From positions 1 through 36,372 of the forward strand of contig JAFDVW010000030.1 of the NCBI GenBank assembly GCA_018268755.1: a DNA stretch of 36,372 bases, in the 5' to 3' direction. The DNA is from Acidobacteriota bacterium (lineage in GTDB: Bacteria; Acidobacteriota; Terriglobia; Terriglobales; Acidobacteriaceae). Positions 8,247-14,891 of this stretch are shown in pieces. Under the pieces are notes generated by a model. It was not told where the DNA came from. It ran no database searches and worked only from the letters and a program-made list of their open reading frames with translations. Position numbers and translations under genes: made by a program. Positions within the stretch are counted from its first letter, which is position 1. Each line of letters begins with the position of its first letter.

Positions 8247-10319
8247 ATGCAAATGGGCATTCGGCCGGAAAGCAAAGTTCGTCGCGGTATCGCGGGGCTG
8301 CTACCGCTGTTGATGTTGTGCGCCTACCTGCCGGCACAGCAGGGCGATTACACCTTCCGCGCCACCACCGAAGTGGTGCTGGTGAATGTCACGGTGCGCG
8401 ATCGCGATGGCAACCTGGTGCGCGACCTGAAACCGGCAGACTTTACTGTCTTGGAAGATGGCAAGTCGCAAAAGGTCCTTTCCTTTGACATGGAGAACAC
8501 GGACGCCATTCCTCCCGCCAACGTGGCCCAGGCCGCGGCGGAGACGGCGCCGGCAGTTGCCGCCGTCGCGCCCAGCACTACCTCGGCGCAGGTCTTCAAG
8601 GACCGGCGCTTGATTGTGCTGCTCTTTGATTTGACCTCCATGGAGCCGGAAGAAGTGGAGCGGGCGGTGACCGCAGCGCAGAACTATGTAGACAAGCAGA
8701 TGCTGCCCGCCGACATGGTTTCCATCGTCGTGCTCAGCAGCAACCTGCAAGTGGCGCAGGACTTCACCGCCGACAAAGACCAGCTCAAGAAAGTGCTGCA
8801 AGGTTTCAATACGGGAGAGGCGGCGGGCTATGAGGCCGGAAGTAGCGGTACGACGGAGGGGACGGCCGACACCGGCGGCTCGTTCACCTCGGACGACACC
8901 GAATACAACATCTTCAATACGGACCGGCGTCTGCAGGCGATCCGTGCCGTGGCGCAAAAGCTCGCCCACGTGCAGCAGAAGAAATCGCTGATCTACTTCT
9001 CCAACGGCATGGACCGCACCGGGATTGAAAATCAGTCCGAGCTGCGCGCCGCCACCAATGCGGCGGTGCGCGCCAATATGGCCATTTACACCATGGACAT
9101 TCGCGGCCTGCAAGCCGTGGTGCCGGGAGGCGAGGCGCAGAGCGCCAGCCTGCGCGGGACCTCCGCCTATTCGGGCGCGTCCATGCAAAGCGCCTTCGAT
9201 TCCAACTTCAGCAGCCAGGAAACCCTGGTCACGCTGGCCGGCGATACCGGCGGGCGCGCCTTCCTGGATTCCAATGACTTCGGCAAAGTATTCAAGGGCG
9301 TGCAGAACGACACCTCGATGTATTACATGCTGGGGTTCCACAGCTCGAACCCGGCGCGGGACGGCAAATACCGCCGCATCACGGTCAGCGTGAACCGTCC
9401 CGGGCTAAAGCTGGACTATCGCCGGGGATACTATGCGCCGGCGGACTACCAGCACTCGACGCGCGACGACCGCGAGCGGCAGCTGGAGGAGCAGCTGGCC
9501 TCCGAGCTTCCGGCCACCGATTTGCCGGTGTATCTCTCGGCGGGATACTTCCGCCTGAGCGAAGGGAAGTTTTATGTCCCGATCTCGCTGGTGGTGCCGG
9601 GTTCGGAGATTCCCTTTACCCGCAACAGCGATCAGGACAAAGCCACGCTGGACGTGATCGGAGAGGTGCAGGACGAAAAGAAGCGTCCTTTGCAGCCTTT
9701 GCGCGACACGGTGAAGCTGGCCATCTCTACCTCGAATGAGGTCCAGCGGAAGAACGTGCAGTACAACTCCAACTTCATTCTGCCGCCGGGGAAATACCAC
9801 TTCAAGTTCGTGCTGCGGGAGAACCAAAGCGGACGCATGGGTTCGTTCGAGACCGATTTTACCGTGCCCGATTTGAAAGCTGCGCCGCTAAAGATGAGTT
9901 CAGTGTTTCTTTCGAGCCAGCTGCAGCCGGACAACAAGCGCAGCGACAATCCGCTGGTGCGAGACGGCTCTCAGCTTATCCCCAGCGTGACCCATGTCTT
10001 CGCCAGCGGCCAGCATTTGTATCTCTACTACGAAGTGTATGATCCGGCCCACGCCGCCGCGGAGAAAACCTCCGGCAATGGGAACGGCAACATTCGGGTA
10101 CTGAGCAATGTGGCGTTCTTCCAGGGCAAAGTGAAAGCCTATGAGACCCCCCTGGTGGAAGTGCAGGAGATCAATGTGCAGTCGCGCAAGGCGGCATTGT
10201 TCCAGCTGGATGTGCCGCTGGCGCAGCTCAAGCCCGGCTTCTATACCTGCCAGGTCAACGTGATTGATGATGCCGCGGGGAAGTTTACCTTCCCGCGCCT
10301 GGCGCTGATGGTGCGGTAA
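8247..10319 (+). CDS. VWFA-related acidobacterial-domain secreted protein
   Basis: A 690 aa exported protein of the 'VWFA-related Acidobacterial domain' type (TIGR03436). Signal peptide: RRGIAGLLPLLMLCAYLPAQ. An N-terminal beta region (about 34-85) contains the typical VTVRDRDGNLVRDLKPADF segment. A von Willebrand A-like domain covers about 118-345, starting RRLIVLLFDLTSM. Its metal-site motif is DxTxM (Asp128, Thr130, Met132) rather than DxSxS, so metal binding may be weakened. The C-terminal half is beta-rich and unassigned. AGGAAGG lies just before the ATG, and the gap to the TonB-dependent receptor stop is 13 bp, so the two are almost certainly co-transcribed. Members often sit beside Oar-like receptors in this phylum; their function is not established. 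Confidence 0.9.
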   Translation: MQMGIRPESKVRRGIAGLLPLLMLCAYLPAQQGDYTFRATTEVVLVNVTVRDRDGNLVRDLKPADFTVLEDGKSQKVLSFDMENTDAIPPANVAQAAAETAPAVAAVAPSTTSAQVFKDRRLIVLLFDLTSMEPEEVERAVTAAQNYVDKQMLPADMVSIVVLSSNLQVAQDFTADKDQLKKVLQGFNTGEAAGYEAGSSGTTEGTADTGGSFTSDDTEYNIFNTDRRLQAIRAVAQKLAHVQQKKSLIYFSNGMDRTGIENQSELRAATNAAVRANMAIYTMDIRGLQAVVPGGEAQSASLRGTSAYSGASMQSAFDSNFSSQETLVTLAGDTGGRAFLDSNDFGKVFKGVQNDTSMYYMLGFHSSNPARDGKYRRITVSVNRPGLKLDYRRGYYAPADYQHSTRDDRERQLEEQLASELPATDLPVYLSAGYFRLSEGKFYVPISLVVPGSEIPFTRNSDQDKATLDVIGEVQDEKKRPLQPLRDTVKLAISTSNEVQRKNVQYNSNFILPPGKYHFKFVLRENQSGRMGSFETDFTVPDLKAAPLKMSSVFLSSQLQPDNKRSDNPLVRDGSQLIPSVTHVFASGQHLYLYYEVYDPAHAAAEKTSGNGNGNIRVLSNVAFFQGKVKAYETPLVEVQEINVQSRKAALFQLDVPLAQLKPGFYTCQVNVIDDAAGKFTFPRLALMVR

Positions 10320-10330
10320 TGTTAAAACCC

Positions 10331-10508
10331 CAAAATCTTAAACCGCAGAGGGCGCAGAAATTGCCGAGAAAAAAGACCGCAGAGAAAAGCCTGAATCGAA
10401 TTGTGAATTGGCTGGGAAGTTCTCTGTGAAACTCTGTGCTCTCTGTGGTAAAGATTTTTGCGTCGATATTTCTTAACCACAGAGGGCACAGAGTCCCACG
10501 GGGGAAGT
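10331..10508. repeat. Dispersed repeat family 1, copy A
   Basis: The unit starts CAAAATCTTAAACCGCAGAG and ends at ACGGGGGAAGT. It recurs almost unchanged at 10569-10744 (copy B). It is rich in GCAGAG on one side and CTCTGTG on the other, so it is itself an imperfect inverted repeat. It fills most of the gap after the VWA gene and is not coding: stops occur in all frames and no initiation signals are present. Confidence 0.9.
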
Positions 10509-10552
10509 GGCTAAACTTTGCGTTCTCTGCGAAACCTCAGCGGACTCGGCGA

Positions 10553-10580
10553 TTTAAGATTTTAAAAGCAAAATCTTAAA
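10553..10580. repeat. Perfect 11-bp inverted repeat at the head of repeat copy B
   Basis: TTTAAGATTTT (10553-10563) pairs with AAAATCTTAAA (10570-10580) around a 6-nt loop. The hairpin joins an inverted left arm (GCGTTCTCTGCG... from about 10519) to the GCAGAG-rich right arm. This shows the repeat is built as a long palindrome centred on an AT-rich hairpin. Confidence 0.85.
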
Positions 10581-10744
10581 CCGCAGAGGGCGCAGAGATC
10601 GCCGAGAAAAAGACCGCAGAGAAAGCCTGAATCGAATTGTGAATTGGCTGGGAAGTTCTCTGTGAAACTCTGTGCTCTCTGCGGTAAAGAGTTTTGCGTC
10701 GATTTTTCTTAACCACAGAAGGCACAGAGTTCCACGGGGGAAGT
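10569..10744. repeat. Dispersed repeat family 1, copy B
   Basis: Second copy, in the same orientation and 238 bp downstream of copy A, with only scattered substitutions and small length changes. Shared landmarks include GCCTGAATCGAATTGTGAAT and the following GGCTGGGAAGTTCTCTGTG. The high similarity points to recent duplication or gene conversion. Confidence 0.9.
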
Positions 10745-10790
10745 CGAGCTGCGCTCAACCAGACGGCCGGGGGCGGCCGTCTCTACGTGA
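10743..10790. repeat. Repeat family 2 hairpin element (GTCGAGC...CTACGTG)
   Basis: GTCGAGCTGCGCTCAACC leads into a perfect 9-bp stem, AGACGGCCG (10761-10769) with CGGCCGTCT (10774-10782), loop GGGG, followed directly by CTACGTG. The same arms with different stems occur at 14816-14890 and 30471-30518. It directly abuts family 1 copy B. Confidence 0.8.
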
Positions 10791-10868
10791 ATCGTGCAGA
10801 TTCGCTTGCCCATCCCCACTGGCGTAACCCTTTCCCCTCGCGTATAGTGACGCCTTTGCGGACCGATC

Positions 10869-11747
10869 ATGTCCAGCGTGCCAAAAATTGTGATCCGCGA
10901 TCTTGATGGCCTGGAGGACTTTGCCCAGGCCGAGGCGGTCGAGCGGGAAGTGTGGACACTCGCTGATATTGATGTGATGCCCACGTTGCTGGCCATTGCC
11001 ATGAAGGCGGCGGGCAGCCTCTGGGTAGGCGCGTTTGATGGCAAGCGCATGGTCGGTTTTGCCTTCGGGTTTCCCGCACTGGAGCATGGCAAGCTCACCA
11101 TTCACTCCCATTCTCTGGGGGTTCTGGCAGCTTACCGCCAGTTTGATGTGGGGTTCCAGCTCAAGCTGGCGCAGCGGGAGCGCGCCCTGGCCTTGCGCAT
11201 CGCCGACATGTCGTGGACGTTCGATCCGCTGCAAAGCCGGAATGCGCACCTGAATTTTGCCAAGCTGGGCGTGATCTGCCAGAGCTATCGTCCGGATTTC
11301 TACGGATCGAGTTCTTCCAGCGCGCTGCACCAGAACGGCACCGACCGGCTCTGGGTGCGCTGGCCCATGGCCACGCGGCGGGTACGGGAGCGGATTGAAA
11401 GGAAGCTGGGGAAGGGCAGCCGCGCGGAGATGCTGGAGACGCTGCAGCGGCTGTTGCCATTGGTGCAATTTCGCGCCGACGGCAAGCCGCAGCGCAATGA
11501 TCTGGCCGAGGCCCTGGGGCGGCAGCGTATTGCCATTGAAATTCCCGGCGACATCGGCGCCATCGAATCCGAAGACGCGGCTCTGGCCCTGGAATGGCGG
11601 CTGGCCACGCGCTGGGCGTTTCAGGAGGCGCTGCAGGCCGGCTTTTTCGTGGCGGAATATTGCCGCACCGTGCGCGGGCAGCAAGGGCCGGGCGCATATC
11701 TTCTGGAAAAAGCTCCGCCGGAGGAATACATCCCGGATATAGGATAG
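10869..11747 (+). CDS. GNAT-superfamily acetyltransferase-like protein (COG3375 type)
   Basis: A 292 aa soluble protein without signal peptide or membrane segment. The N-terminal half reads like a divergent GNAT fold. The conserved block SLGVLAAYRQFDVGFQLKLA fits the acetyl-CoA-binding strand-helix, and MSWTFDPLQSRNAHLNFAKL is typical of the uncharacterised COG3375 group. Substrate unknown. The ATG at 10869 lacks a strong ribosome site; a TATAGT at 10843-10848 could be a -10, giving a leader of about 14 nt. First of three closely spaced plus-strand genes, with a 4-nt gap to the DCC-family gene. The C-terminal 150 residues are less conserved in my memory and not assigned. Confidence 0.75.
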   Translation: MSSVPKIVIRDLDGLEDFAQAEAVEREVWTLADIDVMPTLLAIAMKAAGSLWVGAFDGKRMVGFAFGFPALEHGKLTIHSHSLGVLAAYRQFDVGFQLKLAQRERALALRIADMSWTFDPLQSRNAHLNFAKLGVICQSYRPDFYGSSSSSALHQNGTDRLWVRWPMATRRVRERIERKLGKGSRAEMLETLQRLLPLVQFRADGKPQRNDLAEALGRQRIAIEIPGDIGAIESEDAALALEWRLATRWAFQEALQAGFFVAEYCRTVRGQQGPGAYLLEKAPPEEYIPDIG

Positions 11748-11751
11748 GGAT

Positions 11752-12219
11752 GTGGCTTCCGAGTTCTCCGTGTTGCAGCAGCCCGACGGGAGCGGCTCCG
11801 CTCCTGAGCAAACGATCCTCCTGTATGACGGGGTGTGCGGCTTATGCAACCGGCTGGTGCGCTTTGTGCTGCAGCGCGACCGGCGAGATTGCTTCCGCTT
11901 TGCCTCCCTGCAGGGAGAAGTTGCGCGGGCCATTTTGCGACGGCACGGCCTCCGCCCCGGTCAGCTCGATACGCTCTACGTAGTCCTGCATGCTGGACAG
12001 GAAGCGGAACTGCTGCTGGCCCGCTCTGAGGCGGCACGCTACATCTTCCGGAGGTTGGGCGGATTCTGGGCGGGGCTTTCACGGACCCTGGGCGTGCTTC
12101 CGGTTGCAATCTCTGATTGGGGATACAACCGGGTGGCAAACCAGCGTTATCGGGTATTTGGGAAGTATGATGCCTGTCCTTTGCCGGAGGCGAAGGACCG
12201 GCACAAGTTTTTGGACTAA
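11752..12219 (+). CDS. DCC-family thiol-disulfide oxidoreductase-like protein (DUF393)
   Basis: A 155 aa protein carrying the family signature near the N-terminus, ILLYDGVCGLCN, with the redox-type CxxC at Cys29/Cys32. The family has a thioredoxin-like fold, and its members are named putative thiol-disulfide oxidoreductases, though few have been tested. The body contains RDRRDCFRFASLQGE and the usual C-terminal YNRVANQRYRVFGK segment. The start is GTG at 11752, 4 nt after the previous stop; an in-frame GTG at 11770 is possible and would still keep the whole domain. It is sandwiched between the GNAT-like gene and the S9 peptidase and probably shares their transcript. Confidence 0.85.
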   Translation: MASEFSVLQQPDGSGSAPEQTILLYDGVCGLCNRLVRFVLQRDRRDCFRFASLQGEVARAILRRHGLRPGQLDTLYVVLHAGQEAELLLARSEAARYIFRRLGGFWAGLSRTLGVLPVAISDWGYNRVANQRYRVFGKYDACPLPEAKDRHKFLD

Positions 12220-12241
12220 TCCAAAATAGCGCCGCCTGATT

Positions 12242-12247
12242 TATAGT
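12242..12247 (+). promoter_or_regulatory. -10-like hexamer 7 nt before the S9 peptidase ATG (possible leaderless start)
   Basis: TATAGT is followed by 7 nt and then the ATG at 12255, and no Shine-Dalgarno lies between. A transcript started at normal distance from this hexamer would begin at the start codon. No good -35 at 17 nt, so this is weak on its own and gains weight from the same arrangement at other genes here. Confidence 0.3.
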
Positions 12248-12254
12248 TCTCCGC

Positions 12255-14216
12255 ATGACTCGGGCGATCCTGGGAGTTCTCCTTTTTCTTAGCGCATTGC
12301 ATACGCAGCCTTTGTCAGCTGCGGACGCGTCCTTACCACCCCTTATTCCGCGCAGTGTGCTGTTTGGCAATCCGGAGCGGCTGTCGCCGCAGATATCGCC
12401 GGATGGATCCATGCTGGCGTGGATTGCGCCCCACCAGGGCATCCTGAATGTGTGGGTACGGCGGATGGGGGAAGCGCCGGAGCGCGCGCGTGTATTGACC
12501 GCCGACCGCGGGCGCGGCATCCACGATTTTTTCTGGCAGGCGGACAGCCGCCACATCATTTACGAGCGGGACCACGACGGCGATGAGAACTGGGTGTTCT
12601 ACCAGATTTCAGCAGAAGGGGCGGAGAAATTGGCCCGGCAGCTGACGCCGACTGGAGCGCAGGCGCTCCTGATCGCCCGCCGGGCGCAGTTTCCTGGCCG
12701 GATCGTGATTGCGCTGAATGGACGTGATGCCCGCTTTCATGATGCTTATCTCCTCGATTTGAGCAGCGGGCAGAAGACTCTGCTGGCGCAGAATCCGGGA
12801 GACGTCGAATACTTTGTTGCCGACCAGAAGTTGCAGGTGCGAGCAGCGTTGGCACGGCTGCCGGACGGGAGCGCCGAGATTCGCGTGCGCGATATCAGCG
12901 GCGGTGAGTGGCGGCGGCTGGCGGGCTGGACCGCCGATGATGTAGATGGCGAGCTGCTGGCCTTCAGTCCTGACGATCAGGCGGTATGGTACACCTCGAG
13001 CCTGGGCTCCGATACCGGCCGTTTGCTGGAAACGGACGTGAAGAGCAGCCGCACGCGCTTGCTGGCCGAAGACAGCCAGCAGCAGTTTGATGCAGGGAAG
13101 ATCCTGGTCCATCCTCGCACGCGGGCCCTCGAAGCGGTGCAGTTCAATCGCGAACGCAACCACTGGGAGGCCACCGACGCCGCGATTGCCAAGGACTTTG
13201 CCGTGCTGGAAAAGGCCCATCGCGGCGATTTCAGCGTTCTCAGCGCGGATGATGCCAATCAGATCTGGACGGTCGCCTACACGGTGGATGATGGCCCGAC
13301 TTACTACTACCTCTACGATCGCCGCGGGAGAAAGGCGACACTGCTGTTCTCCAACCGCCCGGCGTTGGAAAAGTACAAGCTGGCGGAGATGCGGCCGGTG
13401 AAGTTTGCCGCGCGCGACGGCCTGGTGATGCACGGATACCTGACGCTGCCGGTGTTGCCTGCCGCGCAACAGAAGGACCTGCCGTTGATTGTGTATCCGC
13501 ACGGTGGCCCCTACCAGCGGGACGACTGGGGCTATAACGATGACGCGCAACTACTGGCCAATCGCGGCTATGCCGTTTTGCAGATCAACTATCGCGGCTC
13601 GACCGGGTACGGCAAGAAATTTCTGCAGGCGGCCTTTCGCGAGCGCGGCGGCAAGATGAGCACCGACCTGCTCGATGGCAAGAATTGGGCGGTGCAGCAA
13701 GGCTATGCCGATGCCAAGCGCAGTTGCATCTATGGCGTCAGCTATGGCGGCTATGCCGTGCTGGTCGCGGTGGCATTTACTCCCGAGGAATTTGTGTGCG
13801 GCGTGGAAGCCTACGGGGCCTCCAACCTGGTGAGCCTGCTGCAGTCCTTTCCGCCGTGGTGGTCGCTCTACCGGCTGCAATGGGAGCGGCGCGTGGGTTA
13901 CGCAAAAGAGGAGGAGTTCTTAAAATCGCGCTCCGCGTTGTTCCAGGTGCAGAACATTCGCGTGCCACTGCTGATCGGGCAGGGAGTGAACGACCCGCGG
14001 GTGGCGAAGTCGGAGAGCGACCAGATGGTGGCTGCCCTGCGCAAGAACGGCAAAGAAGTCACCTACATCGTATTTCCCGACGAAGGGCACGGATTTGTGC
14101 GTCCGGAAAATCAGGAGCGCTGGTATGCGGCGGTGGAGGCGTTTCTGGCCAAGCAGTTAGGAGGACGGGCAGAGCCGCCGGGGACGGATGGAGATTGGAA
14201 GAAGTTCGAGCAGTAA
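12255..14216 (+). CDS. Secreted prolyl-oligopeptidase-family (S9) serine peptidase
   Basis: A 653 aa exported alpha/beta-hydrolase peptidase that would cleave peptides in the periplasm or outside. A signal peptide (ILGVLLFLSALHTQPLSAA) is followed by an N-terminal beta-propeller-like region (about 40-370, with LSPQISPDGSMLAWIAP). The C-terminal hydrolase domain starts near 385. The catalytic triad is visible: Ser496 in YGVSYGGYA, Asp580 in GVNDPRV and His612 in DEGHGF. The oxyanion-region motif VYPHGGPY is also present. Length matches the acylaminoacyl-peptidase/dipeptidyl-peptidase subgroup. The gap to the DCC gene is 35 bp, so it may be read through or started from its own -10 at 12242. Confidence 0.95.
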   Translation: MTRAILGVLLFLSALHTQPLSAADASLPPLIPRSVLFGNPERLSPQISPDGSMLAWIAPHQGILNVWVRRMGEAPERARVLTADRGRGIHDFFWQADSRHIIYERDHDGDENWVFYQISAEGAEKLARQLTPTGAQALLIARRAQFPGRIVIALNGRDARFHDAYLLDLSSGQKTLLAQNPGDVEYFVADQKLQVRAALARLPDGSAEIRVRDISGGEWRRLAGWTADDVDGELLAFSPDDQAVWYTSSLGSDTGRLLETDVKSSRTRLLAEDSQQQFDAGKILVHPRTRALEAVQFNRERNHWEATDAAIAKDFAVLEKAHRGDFSVLSADDANQIWTVAYTVDDGPTYYYLYDRRGRKATLLFSNRPALEKYKLAEMRPVKFAARDGLVMHGYLTLPVLPAAQQKDLPLIVYPHGGPYQRDDWGYNDDAQLLANRGYAVLQINYRGSTGYGKKFLQAAFRERGGKMSTDLLDGKNWAVQQGYADAKRSCIYGVSYGGYAVLVAVAFTPEEFVCGVEAYGASNLVSLLQSFPPWWSLYRLQWERRVGYAKEEEFLKSRSALFQVQNIRVPLLIGQGVNDPRVAKSESDQMVAALRKNGKEVTYIVFPDEGHGFVRPENQERWYAAVEAFLAKQLGGRAEPPGTDGDWKKFEQ

Positions 14217-14233
14217 AGAGCGCTGAGGAACTT

Positions 14234-14268
14234 TGTGGTTAGACGTGCTGCCGTGCCATCTAACCACA
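14234..14268. repeat. Perfect 10-bp inverted repeat within a family 1-like remnant
   Basis: TGTGGTTAGA (14234-14243) pairs with TCTAACCACA (14259-14268) around a 15-nt loop, followed by GAGAACATTGAGTTCCGCAGAG, a family 1-like tail. It lies 18 bp after the S9 peptidase stop; no T-run follows, so it is not a classical terminator. Confidence 0.7.
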
Positions 14269-14369
14269 GAGAACATTGAGTTCCGCAGAGTCAGCCGAGG
14301 TCATCCGGAATAAGCCACTCCCGCCTGCCCGGAAATGTAGACCGGGGACTCCAACCCCAAAATTCCTGC

Positions 14370-14720
14370 CTAGATTTTCAGGTCGCGGCGGATCAATGTC
14401 GAATCCAGGAAAAATCCCAGGCCCACGGCCAGGGGAATGATGCCAAAAGCTGCCGCGATCCAGGCGTCAGATTCCACCCGAGCCACGAGGGCGAAGGTGG
14501 CGATATATCCCAAGGCCCCGGTGACCAGCAGGATTCCCGAGCGGCGCGAGCGGGCCGCTTCGGAAAGCTCAGGTTCCATGGGCAGACTGGCGCCGCGGGC
14601 GATGGCCGCCAGGCGCTCTTCCGTGCGCAGCTTGCGCACATGGTAGAAGGTGTACAGCGCGGCCAGCGGAATGCCCAGAGTCATTGTGACTGCGACCAGA
14701 CCGATGATGTCTCCGTTCAT
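14370..14720 (-). CDS. Small membrane protein of unknown function
   Basis: A 116 aa protein with three predicted membrane segments: about 4-27, 63-83 and 88-107. A charged cytoplasmic-type loop (HVRKLRTEERLAAIARG) lies between the first and second. It resembles the many small acidobacterial inner-membrane proteins sometimes labelled DUF6249-like; I cannot name it with certainty. The ATG at 14720 is preceded by AGGAG at 6 nt, a good ribosome site. It lies downstream of the winged-helix kinase gene on the same strand with 171 bp between, which contain a family 2 repeat, so co-transcription is uncertain. Confidence 0.75.
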   Translation of the reverse strand: MNGDIIGLVAVTMTLGIPLAALYTFYHVRKLRTEERLAAIARGASLPMEPELSEAARSRRSGILLVTGALGYIATFALVARVESDAWIAAAFGIIPLAVGLGFFLDSTLIRRDLKI

Positions 14721-14815
14721 ATAGGCTCCTTTGCGGGTATTGGGAGTGCTCCAGTACCGCGTTCAAAGGAGGATACGCAGAGCTCTGGACGAAAGTTCCC
14801 GGGAAATAGGGCGCG

Positions 14816-14890
14816 GTGTCGAGCTGCGCTGGACCGGACAGCCGAGGCTTGTCCTGAGCATCGTCGAAGGGGCGGCTGTCCCTACGTGGA
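14816..14890. repeat. Repeat family 2 hairpin element with long loop
   Basis: GTCGAGCTGCGCT leads to CGGACAGCCG, whose partner CGGCTGTCC (14873-14881) lies across a 28-nt loop and is followed by CTACGTGG. The arms match the element at 10743-10790 while the stem sequence differs. The loop carries CTTGTCCTGAGCATCGTCGA, a motif seen in intergenic repeats of many bacteria. Confidence 0.8.
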
Positions 14891-14891
14891 G

